Assembly (NCBI RefSeq): GCF_022347985.1 | Contig: NZ_JAKRFQ010000007.1 | Location: 1 to 48,000, forward strand | Reading direction: 5' to 3' | Source: Photobacterium sp. OFAV2-7 | GTDB lineage: Bacteria > Pseudomonadota > Gammaproteobacteria > Enterobacterales > Vibrionaceae | Length of the DNA stretch: 48,000 nucleotides | Shown here: piece by piece, positions 6,871 to 16,814 of the stretch | Numbering within the stretch: the first letter of the stretch is position 1 | Layout of the letters: the number at the start of each line of letters is the position of its first letter | Translations under genes and position numbers: made by a program | Notes under the pieces: generated by a model | Seen by the model: the letters and a program-made list of their open reading frames with translations, nothing else | Told to the model about the DNA's origin: nothing | Databases searched by the model: none

Positions 6871-9429
6871 TTAGTGTTGATAATTGTCGATGTCGGCAGA
6901 AACTGGGGCGATGCTTATCCGAGCTGTTGACCATTCGCTGAGCGGCTGGGGTTTGGCGTAGTAAAAGCCCTGGGCATAGCGACAGCCGAGGGCTTTCAGC
7001 TGCCGGGTTTGCTCCTGGGTTTCGACGCCCTCGGCAACGATATCGGCATTAAAGTTCTCTGCCAGGGTAATGATCGCGGCGATAACCGGGGTGTAGTTGT
7101 TGCTCTCGGTCATCTGGTTGACGAAAGACCGATCGATTTTCAGGCTGTCAAACGGCAGCTGGGCAAGATAGGATAGCGAGGAATAGCCGGTCCCGAAGTC
7201 ATCGATGGCAATATGGATACCGAGCTGGCGTAGCTGTTGCAGGGCCTCGGTGGCCTGTTGTGGCTGGCTGATCAGTCTGGACTCGGTGATTTCCAGTGTG
7301 AGGTTGGCTGCCCGTAATCCCGATTCTGCCAGGATAACTTCGACCTGCTCGACAAAGTCGGCCTGCAGCAACTGGCGAACCGACAAGTTAACGTGGAGCA
7401 TAAAGGATTGCGGCCAATGCTGCTGGGCTATCATCTGGCTGGTTTGTTGACAGGCCAGGCGCAGGATTTGCTGGCCCATCTCGATGATCATCCCGTTCTC
7501 TTCCGCCAGCGGTATAAACTGATTCGGGGGAACCAGGCCCCGGGTCGGGCTGCGCCAGCGAACCAGTGCCTCGGCCCCGCAGGTTGTTTCACTGGCCAAA
7601 TCAATCAGAGGCTGGAAATGCACTTCAAGCTCGTTGTGCTCGAGAGCCCGGTTGAGTTCGGCGGCCAGCCGGGTTTTTTCCAGCGAGGCCTCAAGCATTT
7701 GCGGCTCAAAATAGTGGACCGGTTTATCTTCCTGCATCTTAGCCTTGTTGAGTGCCAGACTGGCATTGCGCAGCCACTCGGCCATACCGGCTTGCGGCAG
7801 TATTCCCTGGACAGCGCCGATGCTCGCAGACACCATGACCTCGACACCATTGACGATGAATGGAAAAGAGAAAGGGCTCAGTAACTGGTGGGCGATTAGC
7901 TCTGCCTTGTCATGGGTATCGAGGCCGGGAATAAATACCGCGAACTCGTCCCGGCCGACTCGGCTCAGCAAGGCTCCCTGAGGCAAATCCCGCTCAAGGC
8001 GGCGGGCAATAAGTACCAGAAGCTGGTCGCCATTGAGGTGGCCGATACTGTCGTTGATATGGCTAAAGGCCTTCAGGCCAATGATCATCAGGGTGGCCTG
8101 CTGGTTGGCATGCGGGCTTGACGTTGCCTCGCTAATGCCTTCCCGGCTTAACAGCCCGGTCAGATTGTCGTAGAGGACCTGCTTGCGCAGCGAGTTAAAC
8201 GAATGCTGAAGGCGGGAGGACATTGCCTGGAAGGCCTGGGCTAGCTGGTCGGTCTCGTGCAGCCTGAATCCCTGTCTGATATCCACACTCCAATTGTTCT
8301 CGGTGATTTTCTGCGAGGCTTTGGCAATGTCGGTGATCGGCTGAGTCAATCGGTTTAGCACCAGCAGGCCGACCATCAGTCCGAAACCGGCCAGCAGTAT
8401 GGCCGCCAGTAATCCTGATTTCTGATGCTGCGGAAGCTGTCCCAGCAGCTCTGCCTCGGGCATGATAACGACGATTTTCCATTTGAGGCTGTATTCGTCC
8501 TGGTAAGGGGTTATCCGACTGAAATAGCGGGTGTTGTCGTGTTCGAACTCAAACTCTGTTCCCTGACTGGCAAGGGGAAGCTGGGTCTGTGCCATGAAGG
8601 CCTGGCTGGCGGCGATGAGAGAGTCGGGCTGCGGCAACTGGGTGGCGGGCTGCTCTGCCGGTGGCAGCGCCGAGCTGGCAATCAGGGTGCCCTCTTCGTT
8701 GATGATGTAGGTGCTTCCGGAAAAGTCTTTGCTTTCTCTTTGCAGGAACTTGTTGATGTAGTTGAGGTTTATATCTGTCACCATCACCCCGAGCAAGGTA
8801 TGGTGGTTATCGTCAATCACCGGGCTGACTGCGGAAATGGTCAGCGATTGCGTTTCGTCCTGGTTGGTATATACCCCGGCCCACCCTGGACTGAGGCTGC
8901 GGGCAAAGGGCTCGTACCAGGGACGCCGGGTCGGGTCGTACTTGCTGATCCTGTGGGTGGTCGTGCCGAAATGTGTCGAACCGTTATAGATATGGAGTTC
9001 GTTGTCGGTACGCCGGTCCTTCAGGATTAATGAAAGCTGGTGCTGGTTCTTTTTGCGAAAGCCGACAAAATACTTGTCTTCACTGCCGAAGCCGATGGTG
9101 GTGATCTGGGGCTGGTGAATATACAGGGTCGAGATGGCGTCTTTCAGGTACGCTTCTAACCCCGTCAGCCGTGGCGGCTGGTATAGCTGGTGACGCTGGA
9201 TACTATCGGCGATGGTCAGGTTGGTATTAAAAGGATCGCCAAGAAATACCCGCAAGTCGTTGCTGATGCTTCGGGTGTAGGAGCCCAGAAGCTTGCCGCT
9301 GACTTCGGACAGCATACGCTCGTAGCTGTTCTGCTGGGCGATGGCGATCACTCCGACAGTTAACAGCAATAATGAGGTAAACGGTACCATGACCGCTAAG
9401 CGCAATGTTAGCAGGCGAGACTTAAGCAT
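6871..9429 (-). CDS. Cache-HAMP-GGDEF-EAL cyclic-di-GMP signalling protein
   Basis: 852 residues. A membrane helix lies at about 11-31, a periplasmic Cache-type sensor at about 35-330, a second helix at about 335-357, then HAMP to about 410, GGDEF at about 412-570 and EAL at about 590-840. The GGDEF signature reads GRDEF (near residue 490) instead of GG(D/E)EF, so cyclase activity is doubtful. The EAL domain keeps EALVRW, LEITESR, DDFGTGYSSL, LKIDRSF and VAEGVET, so it is probably an active c-di-GMP phosphodiesterase. The inferred role is to sense a small ligand outside the membrane and lower c-di-GMP. It is transcribed alone; the 180-base gap upstream should hold its promoter. Confidence 0.92.
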   Translation of the reverse strand: MLKSRLLTLRLAVMVPFTSLLLLTVGVIAIAQQNSYERMLSEVSGKLLGSYTRSISNDLRVFLGDPFNTNLTIADSIQRHQLYQPPRLTGLEAYLKDAISTLYIHQPQITTIGFGSEDKYFVGFRKKNQHQLSLILKDRRTDNELHIYNGSTHFGTTTHRISKYDPTRRPWYEPFARSLSPGWAGVYTNQDETQSLTISAVSPVIDDNHHTLLGVMVTDINLNYINKFLQRESKDFSGSTYIINEEGTLIASSALPPAEQPATQLPQPDSLIAASQAFMAQTQLPLASQGTEFEFEHDNTRYFSRITPYQDEYSLKWKIVVIMPEAELLGQLPQHQKSGLLAAILLAGFGLMVGLLVLNRLTQPITDIAKASQKITENNWSVDIRQGFRLHETDQLAQAFQAMSSRLQHSFNSLRKQVLYDNLTGLLSREGISEATSSPHANQQATLMIIGLKAFSHINDSIGHLNGDQLLVLIARRLERDLPQGALLSRVGRDEFAVFIPGLDTHDKAELIAHQLLSPFSFPFIVNGVEVMVSASIGAVQGILPQAGMAEWLRNASLALNKAKMQEDKPVHYFEPQMLEASLEKTRLAAELNRALEHNELEVHFQPLIDLASETTCGAEALVRWRSPTRGLVPPNQFIPLAEENGMIIEMGQQILRLACQQTSQMIAQQHWPQSFMLHVNLSVRQLLQADFVEQVEVILAESGLRAANLTLEITESRLISQPQQATEALQQLRQLGIHIAIDDFGTGYSSLSYLAQLPFDSLKIDRSFVNQMTESNNYTPVIAAIITLAENFNADIVAEGVETQEQTRQLKALGCRYAQGFYYAKPQPLSEWSTARISIAPVSADIDNYQH

Positions 9430-9554
9430 TTTCTGTGATAGTAGATACGTCGTACTGTAATTCTTATCTTCTGATAGTCAGGTAAATTGGCAGAACTTGC
9501 AAACGATCTTTTCAGGAATGTTATATTCATGCCGCTAAACTGAGAGATCAGTCG

Positions 9555-9590
9555 ATGGGGGCAGGCCTGCCAGGGCTTGCGCACCCCCAT
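9555..9590 (-). terminator. Strong hairpin after glnG, weak T-run
   Basis: ATGGGGG (9555-9561) pairs with CCCCCAT (9584-9590), and the inner bases CAGGCC and GGCTTG also pair. It begins 21 bases past the glnG stop on the leftward strand. The lack of T residues after it makes it a weak or Rho-assisted terminator. Confidence 0.45.
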
Positions 9591-9611
9591 GCGGTGTTAA
9601 TGAGCTGTCAT

Positions 9612-11027
9612 TTAATCCGCCACGACATTGAGCTCTTTGAGTTTTCTGGTCAGGGTATTCCGTCCCCAGCCAAGCAGTCTTGCTGCTTCCTGTTTGTGGC
9701 CGTGGGTGTGCTCCAATGCCGTCTCGAGCAAGATTTTCTCAAACTCCGGCAGGGCCTCTCCCAATAGGTTCTGATTACCCTGCTGCAGGGTATCTTTGGC
9801 CCATTGCTCGAGCGCATGGTGCCAGTGTCCCTGGCCGTTTTGGGGTTCGGTGTGGGTATCGCTGGTGAGTAGCTCCGGCGGCAGGTCGGTCGGCAGAATC
9901 TCGTTGCCGCTGGCCATTACCGTCAGCCAGCGACAGGTATTTTCTAACTGACGGACGTTACCCGGCCAGTTCAGTTCGGTCAGGGTGGCTTCCGTGGTCG
10001 GGTGGAGGGTCTTCACCTCGACGCCAAGTTCATCGGAGGCACGCTGGAGAAAATGACGGGTCAACTGCGGGATATCCTGGCGGCGGTCTTTCAGCGCCGG
10101 CAGGTGGACCCGGATGACATTGAGACGGTGAAACAAGTCTTCCCGGAAGTCGCCGTTGGTCACAAGCCGTTCAAGGTCCTGGTGGGTGGCGGCGATGATC
10201 CGGACATCGACGTTAACCGGTGAGTGGCCGCCGACCCGATAAAACTGGCCGTCAGCCAGTACCCTTAGTAGGCGAGTCTGAATATCGAGCGGCATATCCC
10301 CTATTTCATCAAGAAACAGGGTGCCGCCGTTGGCTTGTTCGAAGCGCCCCTGGCGGACGCTGTTGGCACCGGTGAACGCCCCTTTCTCGTGACCGAACAA
10401 TTCGGACTCAATCAAGTCTTTAGGGATGGCCGCCATGTTGAGGGCGATAAACTCTTTGTGGCTGCGTGGGCTATGTCGGTGCAGGGCGTGGGCCACCAGT
10501 TCTTTACCGGTCCCGGACTCTCCGTTGATCAGCACCGAAATGGATGAGCGTGACAGGCGACCGATAGCCCGGAAAACTTCCTGCATCGCCGGAGCCTCGC
10601 CGATGATCTCAGGGGCATTTTTCTCTTCCTGCTCCGGCTGTTGCTGGCGTTTTTGTTCCTGGCTATGGGTGACGGCACGCTCGACAAGGTTGACCGCCTC
10701 ATCGATATCAAAGGGCTTGGGTAGGTATTCAAAAGCGCCTTCCTGGTAGGCATTGACTGCGGCATCCAGATCGGAATGCGCCGTCATGATGATTACGGGC
10801 AGCGCCGGGTAGTCCTGTTGCAGCGACTTGAGCAAGGTCAGCCCGTCCATCCCCGGCATCCGGATATCGGAGACCAGAACGTCAGGCACGCTGCGCTCCA
10901 GTGACTCGATGACACTGTCAGCGTTGGCAAAGGTTTCACACTTTAATCCGGCCGCGTTGAGGGTACGTTCCAGCACCCAGCGAATTGAGCTGTCATCATC
11001 GACAACCCAAATTAGTCCTTTGCTCAT
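9612..11027 (-). CDS. glnG: Nitrogen regulator I NtrC (GlnG)
   Basis: Sigma-54 enhancer-binding response regulator of nitrogen limitation. A receiver domain occupies residues 1-120, with phosphoacceptor Asp in [10 protein letters not shown] and the acidic pair in VVDDD. A central AAA+ domain follows, with Walker A GESGTGKE and the sigma-54 contact loop GAFTGA, and then a Fis-type helix-turn-helix at the C-terminus ([20 protein letters not shown]). ATG at 11027 is chosen because AGGA lies about seven bases ahead and homologues begin here; the frame runs nine codons further. The gene follows glnL by 48 bases and is probably cotranscribed from the NtrC-controlled promoter before glnL. Confidence 0.97.
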   Translation of the reverse strand: MSKGLIWVVDDDSSIRWVLERTLNAAGLKCETFANADSVIESLERSVPDVLVSDIRMPGMDGLTLLKSLQQDYPALPVIIMTAHSDLDAAVNAYQEGAFEYLPKPFDIDEAVNLVERAVTHSQEQKRQQQPEQEEKNAPEIIGEAPAMQEVFRAIGRLSRSSISVLINGESGTGKELVAHALHRHSPRSHKEFIALNMAAIPKDLIESELFGHEKGAFTGANSVRQGRFEQANGGTLFLDEIGDMPLDIQTRLLRVLADGQFYRVGGHSPVNVDVRIIAATHQDLERLVTNGDFREDLFHRLNVIRVHLPALKDRRQDIPQLTRHFLQRASDELGVEVKTLHPTTEATLTELNWPGNVRQLENTCRWLTVMASGNEILPTDLPPELLTSDTHTEPQNGQGHWHHALEQWAKDTLQQGNQNLLGEALPEFEKILLETALEHTHGHKQEAARLLGWGRNTLTRKLKELNVVAD

Positions 11028-11075
11028 ATCACGTCCTCTCTCGTTATCGTTCATCGGTAATGTGTCTGCTACCCA

Positions 11076-12125
11076 TCATTTTATCGGTAGATAAATGGTG
11101 AACTTGGTATGGCCCGGCCAGCTGACAACTTCGATTTTTCCCTGGTGCTGATCAATCAGGTTCTGGGCAATGGACAGCCCCAGTCCGGTTCCCCCTTCCC
11201 GGCCCGTCACCATGGGGTAGAACAGGGTGTCCTGAATATCGCCAGGGATCCCCGGTCCGTCATCAATGATGTCGACCTTGGCGGCGATACGGTAGCGCTT
11301 GCCATGGATCAGGGTCTGGTGGGCAGTCCGGGTTTTCAGGGTAATGTTCCCGCCGCCGTGCTGCTGCAGGGCCTGGGCGGCATTGCTGACTATATTGAGT
11401 ATGGCCTGTTCCAGCTGCTCCGGATCCATCGTGAAGTCCGGCAGGCTCGGATCGTAGTCACGGTGAAGCTGGATATTGCTGCCGCTGTCGATAGCGACCA
11501 GCTGGCGAACCTTTTCCAGTACCACGTGGATATTATCCACCTGGCGCGAGCCCGGTCGTTGCGGACCAAGCAGCCGGTCAACCAGGTTGCGTAACCTATC
11601 AGCCTGCTCGATGATCATCTGGGTATATTCGGTGTAACTGGGATCCGGCAGGGTTTTTTCCAGTAACTGGGCGGCGCCGCGCAGCCCGCCGAGCGGATTT
11701 TTGATCTCGTGGGCCAGCCCGCGTACCAGCTCTTTGGCGGCCTGTTGCTGGGCATGCTGGCTCAGCTCCTGGCTGATCCGTCGTTGCTGGTCAATCGGCT
11801 TGAGTTCAAGCAGGATCAGCAGCTCCTTTTGCCATGATAATGGGCTGGCATTGACCTCCAGGGTGTAGTGCCTGCCGTCAATAACAAAGGTGACGTCGCT
11901 GTCGGCCAGCCCCTGGCCGCTTTGCAGGGTGTCCTGGATCAGACCGAGGTCAAGCGAGGAATGCTGAAGCAACTCCGGGAAGCAAGTATTGTTGAGGCGA
12001 CGCTTGCTGAACGACAGCAGCTGCTCTGCAGCCGGGTTGACGTAACGTATCGTCAACCCTTCGTCGAGCAGCAGTATCGCAGTAACCAAATTGTCCAGGA
12101 TCAGAGGGGTAAAAGAGGCTGTCAC
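11076..12125 (-). CDS. glnL: Nitrogen sensor kinase NtrB (GlnL)
   Basis: Cytosolic histidine kinase/phosphatase that sets phosphorylation of NtrC in response to the PII protein. A PAS domain fills the first ~110 residues. The phosphoacceptor His is in the motif [15 protein letters not shown], and the ATP-binding domain shows an N-box (IVSNAAQAL), DDGPGIPG and [13 protein letters not shown]. The start is probably GTG at 12125, with AAGGA eight bases ahead; an ATG at 12134 overlaps that site and would leave no spacing. A perfect NtrC box sits 50 bases upstream, implying autoregulation. Confidence 0.96.
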   Translation of the reverse strand: MTASFTPLILDNLVTAILLLDEGLTIRYVNPAAEQLLSFSKRRLNNTCFPELLQHSSLDLGLIQDTLQSGQGLADSDVTFVIDGRHYTLEVNASPLSWQKELLILLELKPIDQQRRISQELSQHAQQQAAKELVRGLAHEIKNPLGGLRGAAQLLEKTLPDPSYTEYTQMIIEQADRLRNLVDRLLGPQRPGSRQVDNIHVVLEKVRQLVAIDSGSNIQLHRDYDPSLPDFTMDPEQLEQAILNIVSNAAQALQQHGGGNITLKTRTAHQTLIHGKRYRIAAKVDIIDDGPGIPGDIQDTLFYPMVTGREGGTGLGLSIAQNLIDQHQGKIEVVSWPGHTKFTIYLPIK

Positions 12126-12174
12126 GATTATCATCCTTGTATTGCCCGTTCACTTTGGTGCAGCGCACAAGTGA

Positions 12175-12191
12175 TGCACCAACTTGGTGCA
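12175..12191 (-). promoter_or_regulatory. NtrC-binding site before glnL
   Basis: TGCACCAACTTGGTGCA is a perfect 17-bp palindrome matching the NtrC consensus TGCACYA-N3-TGGTGCA. A second right half-site TGGTGCA lies at 12156-12162, closer to glnL. By analogy with E. coli glnLp, NtrC bound here would limit glnLG transcription from a local promoter. Confidence 0.85.
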
Positions 12192-12247
12192 ATCAAGTGT
12201 AGCCTGTCTAATCTACATCGTGAACCGAAAATCGCGTCAGCTCAGTG

Positions 12248-12802
12248 TTACTTGGGTGTTACCGCTGGTGACTGGGGCTGAAGCCGTGAAGCCCGATGTA
12301 GATAAACAGTGATTACTTCTGATAATGCAATAACCTTGCCGCTATTTAGAATCTGTACCTGCAAGGTGTGGCTGCCCCGGTCGATATTGCTCAGGTGCCA
12401 ATTAAGGCGGGATTGCGGTGGTCCAGAGGATTCGCCGTCGAGTAACAGTTGGACGGTGTGGTGAGGGGCTAGTTTGTGGCTGGTGGTGGCTGCTATATCG
12501 ATGATCCCCTGATTGTCACGAAGCGTCTGCTGGTCGTGCGGCGACAACAGCCGGATACTGATGGACGGGCCGGGCTGGTTGTCCTGCATATCGGCAGGGG
12601 CAGATGCGGTGTTTGACTGGAACTCGGTGGCGAGCGGGGCCGTCAGTTCAATGATATTGGCATTGGGGTCAGGGCGGTCGGAAAAGTGCGTGACTCCACG
12701 GTCATCTTCCCAGGTATATATCGGGGCGGCCTGCAGCCATGACGAATTAGTGAGCCCGGGCAGTAAGCAGATTGCCAGCAGTAAGTATGTCGCTTTCTTC
12801 AT
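12248..12802 (-). CDS. Secreted DUF4124-domain protein
   Basis: 184 residues. A signal peptide (about residues 1-26, ending ...WLQAA) is followed by the DUF4124 motif PIYTWEDDRGVTHFSDRP at about 27-45. The rest is a beta-rich segment of about 110 residues that looks like an immunoglobulin-like fold. The domain's function is not established. It lies between glnA and glnL, an arrangement I recall from vibrios; whether it belongs to nitrogen control is unknown. The ribosome-binding site is poor. It is separated from glnA by a strong terminator, so its expression may depend on read-through or a weak local promoter. Confidence 0.8.
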   Translation of the reverse strand: MKKATYLLLAICLLPGLTNSSWLQAAPIYTWEDDRGVTHFSDRPDPNANIIELTAPLATEFQSNTASAPADMQDNQPGPSISIRLLSPHDQQTLRDNQGIIDIAATTSHKLAPHHTVQLLLDGESSGPPQSRLNWHLSNIDRGSHTLQVQILNSGKVIALSEVITVYLHRASRLQPQSPAVTPK

Positions 12803-12871
12803 GAGTGAAAAGGGGGCTGATAGTCACTGAATGACTATGAGTGTTTCAACTGGAGGCGAGAGGGCAAGATC

Positions 12872-12898
12872 AAAAAGGCCTGCTTGTGAAGCAGGCCT
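12872..12898 (-). terminator. glnA terminator
   Basis: AGGCCTGCTT and AAGCAGGCCT form a 10-bp stem with a 3-base loop; on the leftward strand it is followed by a T-run (A residues 12872-12875 on +). Confidence 0.9.
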
Positions 12899-12930
12899 AA
12901 AACTTAGCTGTTTAGCAATGTGCGAATTGC

Positions 12931-14340
12931 TTATACAGAGTAGTACAGTTCAAACTCAAGCGGGTGAGTTGTCATGTTAATCTTCTCTACGTCCTGAGAC
13001 TTCAGACCGATGTAAGAGTCAATGAAGTCATCAGAGAACACGCCGCCCGCTGTCAGGAAGTCACGGTCTTCGCTCAGGCTCTGTAGCGCGCCCTGCAGAG
13101 ACTCGGCAACTGTTGGGATTTCAGCCGCTTCTTCTGCCGGTAGGTCATACAGATCCTTGTCCATTGCTTCGCCTGGGTGGATCTTGTTCTGGATACCGTC
13201 AAGACCAGCCATTAGCATGGCTGCAAATGCCAGGTATGGGTTAGCTGCTGGGTCACCGAAGCGAACTTCGATACGACGTGCTTTCGGGCTAGGTACCACT
13301 GGGATACGGATAGAAGCAGAACGGTTACGTGCCGAGTAGGCCAGCATAACAGGCGCTTCGAAGCCTGGTCCCAGACGCTTGTACGAGTTCGTTGACGGGT
13401 TGGCAAAGGCGTTGATTGCACGTGCGTGCTTGATGATACCGCCGATGTAGTAAAGTGCAGTTTCAGACAGGCCGCCGTACTTGTCGCCGGCAAACAGGTT
13501 CTGACCGTCTTTCGCCAGTGACTGGTGAACGTGCATGCCTGAACCGTTATCACCTACAAGCGGCTTCGGCATGAAGGTTGCTGTTTTACCAAATGCGTGC
13601 GCAACGTTATGAACAACGTACTTGTAGATTTGGATTTCATCGGCTTTGGTGGTCAGGGTGTTGAAGCGGGTCGCGATTTCGTTCTGACCGGCAGTTGCCA
13701 CTTCGTGGTGGTGTGCTTCAACAACAAGGCCCATTTCTTCCATGATCAGACACATGGCTGAACGGATGTCTTGTGATGAGTCAACAGGTGCAACAGGGAA
13801 GTAACCACCCTTAACACCCGGACGGTGACCCTTGTTACCGCCTTCAAAGTCAGAACCTGTGTTCCAGGCCGCTTCCACGTCGTCAATCTTGAAGAAAGAA
13901 CCAGACATGTCTGTGGCAAACTTCACGTCGTCAAACAGGAAGAACTCTGGCTCAGGACCGATAAGTACGGTGTCAGCGATGCCTGTTGCACGCATATATT
14001 CTTCAGCACGCTTGGCAATAGAGCGTGGGTCACGGTCGTAGCCTTGCATAGTTGCAGGCTCAAGGATGTCACAGCGGACGTTCAGGGTTGCATCTTCAGT
14101 AAACGGGTCCAATACCGCGCTTGATGCGTCCGGCATCATAACCATGTCTGATTCGTTGATACCTTTCCAGCCAGCAACCGAAGAACCATCGAACATTTTG
14201 CCTTCTTCGAAGAAATCAGCATCGATCTGGTGAGCTGGGATAGAGATGTGCTGCTCTTTACCTTTGGTGTCGGTAAAGCGTAGGTCAACAAACTTAACTT
14301 CGTTTTCCTGGATCAGCGCTAGTACGTTTTCTACTGACAT
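12931..14340 (-). CDS. glnA: Glutamine synthetase, type I (adenylylated form)
   Basis: ATP-dependent ligation of ammonia to glutamate, the main route of nitrogen assimilation. 469 residues, with the N-terminal beta-grasp domain and catalytic signatures [20 protein letters not shown] and the [11 protein letters not shown] loop. Tyr398, in the motif DLYDLP, is the expected adenylylation site of GS-I-beta enzymes, so activity should be tuned by GlnE. GGAGG lies nine bases before the ATG. Expression should be driven by the sigma-54 promoter at 14425-14440 with NtrC sites at 14503-14569. Confidence 0.98.
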   Translation of the reverse strand: MSVENVLALIQENEVKFVDLRFTDTKGKEQHISIPAHQIDADFFEEGKMFDGSSVAGWKGINESDMVMMPDASSAVLDPFTEDATLNVRCDILEPATMQGYDRDPRSIAKRAEEYMRATGIADTVLIGPEPEFFLFDDVKFATDMSGSFFKIDDVEAAWNTGSDFEGGNKGHRPGVKGGYFPVAPVDSSQDIRSAMCLIMEEMGLVVEAHHHEVATAGQNEIATRFNTLTTKADEIQIYKYVVHNVAHAFGKTATFMPKPLVGDNGSGMHVHQSLAKDGQNLFAGDKYGGLSETALYYIGGIIKHARAINAFANPSTNSYKRLGPGFEAPVMLAYSARNRSASIRIPVVPSPKARRIEVRFGDPAANPYLAFAAMLMAGLDGIQNKIHPGEAMDKDLYDLPAEEAAEIPTVAESLQGALQSLSEDRDFLTAGGVFSDDFIDSYIGLKSQDVEKINMTTHPLEFELYYSV

Positions 14341-14424
14341 CTTGAGTAACCTCCGGTGTTAGATTGGGCAACTGGCCGCAAAAATAAGTGATGAACAGTT
14401 ATGTTGTTCAGCTGAAATTATCTT

Positions 14425-14440
14425 TGCGAGAACCGTGCCA
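14425..14440 (-). promoter_or_regulatory. Sigma-54 promoter of glnA
   Basis: Read leftwards the bases are TGGCACGGTTCTCGCA, matching TGGCACG-N4-TTGCA at all fixed positions but one. The GG and GC elements have the required spacing. The start would fall near 14413, about 70 bases before the glnA ATG. Confidence 0.85.
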
Positions 14441-14502
14441 ACTTTTAAAAGCCCCAAAATCGCCCATTTAGCGCAGGTTGGGGCCCAATAATTCCATTAA
14501 GT

Positions 14503-14569
14503 TGCACTGTTTTGGTGAATCCGTGCACCAGTTTGGTGCAGTGGTGCGTCAATTCACAATCTTGGTGCG
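14503..14569 (-). promoter_or_regulatory. Cluster of three NtrC boxes upstream of glnA
   Basis: Site 1 at 14503-14519 (TGCACTGTTTTGGTGAA), site 2 at 14524-14540 (TGCACCAGTTTGGTGCA, near-perfect palindrome) and site 3 at 14553-14569 (TTCACAATCTTGGTGCG). Steps between them are 21 and 29 bases, two and nearly three helix turns. They lie about 90-155 bases before the sigma-54 start, the usual enhancer distance for NtrC. The rest of the 14341-14878 gap holds the bipA control region and no credible gene. Confidence 0.88.
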
Positions 14570-14761
14570 TCTCTACTATTAGCCGATGGCGATATATTGT
14601 CAAACGAAAGACTGCATAATTACGCCGAAATAGTGGGTGAAATGCGAGTTGCCAAGGCTAACGATATGGCTGCAAAGGGGAAAAGTTCATCGGCATTTGA
14701 CAGAAATCGGAAGGGGAATTCCTTACTGGAATGTGGCCTGGCGGACTTAATTAAAAAAGCT

Positions 14762-14777
14762 GGTGATATAAATCACA
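14762..14777 (+). promoter_or_regulatory. Possible CRP site before bipA
   Basis: GGTGA-TATAAA-TCACA matches 9 of the 10 fixed positions of the TGTGA-N6-TCACA consensus. A -10-like TAAAAT at 14797-14802 would put the site near -40, the class II position. No good -35 box is seen, which suits an activator-dependent promoter. Confidence 0.45.
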
Positions 14778-14878
14778 TATTTCGTGGGTTTTGGCGTAAA
14801 ATCTGTTAGATTATGAGCCGTTTTTTTAACCAAGTAGCACCATAGGGTCGCTGCATGTTCTGAGTGAATGTGAAATCC

Positions 14879-16708
14879 ATGTCTAATCCACAGATCGATA
14901 AACTAAGAAATATCGCAATTATTGCGCACGTTGACCACGGTAAAACCACCCTGGTTGATAAGCTGCTTCAGCAGTCTGGTACGTTAGAGTCTCGCGGTGA
15001 AGCTGAAGAGCGCGTAATGGATTCCAACGATATCGAAAAAGAGCGTGGTATCACCATTCTTGCCAAGAACACAGCGATTAACTGGAATGATTACCGCATC
15101 AACATCGTTGATACCCCGGGACACGCCGACTTCGGTGGCGAAGTTGAGCGTATCATGTCGATGGTAGACTCTGTGCTTCTGATCGTTGATGCCGTTGACG
15201 GTCCGATGCCGCAAACCCGTTTCGTTACCCAGAAAGCGTTTGCCCACGGCCTGAAGCCAATCGTTGTAATTAACAAGATTGACCGCCCAGGTGCTCGCCC
15301 TGAGTGGGTAATGGATCAGGTGTTTGACCTGTTCGACAACCTGGGTGCAACTGACGAGCAGCTGGATTTCCAGGTTGTTTACGCATCAGCACTGAACGGT
15401 TGGGCGACCCAGGAAGAGGGTGTGACTGGCGAAAACATGGAACCGCTGTTCCAGGCTATCGTTGATAATGTTGAGGCTCCGGCTGTTGATGTTGAGGGTG
15501 CACTGCAGATGCAGGTGTCTCAGCTAGACTACAGCTCTTACGTAGGTGTTATCGGTGTTGCGCGTGTAACGCGTGGTTCTGTGGCCCCTAACCAGCAGGT
15601 CACTGTGATTGGCGCTGATGGTAAGAAGCGTAACGGCAAAGTCGGTACCGTGCTTGGCTACCTGGGCCTTGAGCGTCACGAAGTGGAAAAAGCAACGGCG
15701 GGTGATATTGTTGCGATCACCGGTCTGGGCGAGCTGAAAATCTCTGACACTATCTGTGACGTTAATACTGTTGAAGCACTTCCTGCTCTGTCTGTTGATG
15801 AGCCAACAGTAACTATGACTTTCCAGGTGAACACCTCTCCGTTCGCAGGTAAAGAAGGTAAGTTTGTTACATCTCGTAACATCCTTGAGCGTCTGCAGAA
15901 AGAACTGGTACACAACGTTGCCCTGCGTGTTGAAGAAACGGAAGACCCGGATAAATTCCGCGTTTCAGGCCGTGGTGAGCTTCACCTGTCTATCCTGATT
16001 GAAAATATGCGCCGTGAGGGCTTCGAGCTGGCTGTATCGCGTCCTGAAGTAATCATCAAAGAAGAAGATGGTCAGTTAATGGAACCGTTCGAAGTTGTAA
16101 CTATCGACGTGCTGGAAGAGCACCAGGGCGGTATCATGGAGAACATCGGCCTTCGTAAAGGTGAGCTGACTGATATGGCACCGGATGGCAAGGGCCGTGT
16201 TCGCATGGACTTCATGATGCCTTCTCGTGGCCTTATCGGTTTCCAGACTGAGTTCATGACGCTGACATCAGGTTCTGGTCTGCTTTACCATACTTATGAT
16301 CACTATGGTCCGCACAAAGGTGGTGAAATCGGCCAGCGTAACAACGGTGTGCTGATCTCGAACGCAACGGGTAAGGCGCTGACTTACGCCCTGTTTAACC
16401 TGCAGGAGCGTGGCCGTCTGTTTGCCGAGCACGCGGATGAAGTTTACGAAGGTCAAATCATCGGTATTCACAACCGTTCTAACGACTTGACTGTTAACTG
16501 CCTGAAGGGCAAGCAGCTGACTAACGTCCGTGCTTCTGGTACTGATGATGCGCAGGTACTGACACCGGCAATCAAGTACACGCTTGAGCAGGCACTTGAG
16601 TTCATTGATGATGATGAGCTGGTAGAAGTAACGCCTGAGAACATTCGTATCCGTAAGAAGCTACTGACGGAAACGGATCGTAAACGTGCGAGCCGTGCTG
16701 CAAAATAA
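14879..16708 (+). CDS. typA: Ribosome-binding translational GTPase BipA (TypA)
   Basis: EF-G-like GTPase that acts in 50S assembly and stress adaptation, especially in the cold. Its GTPase domain has [10 protein letters not shown], the switch 2 element VDTPGHADF and NKIDRPGA; domains II, III and V and the BipA-specific C-terminal domain follow. Near identity with vibrio BipA by eye. ATG at 14879 is preferred, giving 609 residues; the frame extends to a GTG at 14864. The ribosome-binding site is weak. It is divergent from glnA, with the NtrC and possible CRP sites between them. Confidence 0.97.
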   Translation: MSNPQIDKLRNIAIIAHVDHGKTTLVDKLLQQSGTLESRGEAEERVMDSNDIEKERGITILAKNTAINWNDYRINIVDTPGHADFGGEVERIMSMVDSVLLIVDAVDGPMPQTRFVTQKAFAHGLKPIVVINKIDRPGARPEWVMDQVFDLFDNLGATDEQLDFQVVYASALNGWATQEEGVTGENMEPLFQAIVDNVEAPAVDVEGALQMQVSQLDYSSYVGVIGVARVTRGSVAPNQQVTVIGADGKKRNGKVGTVLGYLGLERHEVEKATAGDIVAITGLGELKISDTICDVNTVEALPALSVDEPTVTMTFQVNTSPFAGKEGKFVTSRNILERLQKELVHNVALRVEETEDPDKFRVSGRGELHLSILIENMRREGFELAVSRPEVIIKEEDGQLMEPFEVVTIDVLEEHQGGIMENIGLRKGELTDMAPDGKGRVRMDFMMPSRGLIGFQTEFMTLTSGSGLLYHTYDHYGPHKGGEIGQRNNGVLISNATGKALTYALFNLQERGRLFAEHADEVYEGQIIGIHNRSNDLTVNCLKGKQLTNVRASGTDDAQVLTPAIKYTLEQALEFIDDDELVEVTPENIRIRKKLLTETDRKRASRAAK

Positions 16709-16745
16709 CCAGCAAGCGTTACCTATAACGCCTTGCCGTTAACCC

Positions 16746-16775
16746 ATCCCCCCATCGGTGCTACCATGGGGGGAT
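16746..16775 (+). terminator. Hairpin terminator after bipA
   Basis: ATCCCCCCAT (16746-16755) and ATGGGGGGAT (16766-16775) form a perfect 10-bp stem with a 10-base loop. The following bases, TGTTGT, are only partly T-rich. Confidence 0.65.
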
Positions 16776-16814
16776 TGTTGTATCTGAGCCCTATAAAATC
16801 AAAAGAATACCTTT

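Noticed and set aside
14597-14809. 70-residue open frame before bipA starting with TTG
   Set aside because: No ribosome-binding site, no recognisable domain, and it runs through the bipA promoter region including the CRP-like site.
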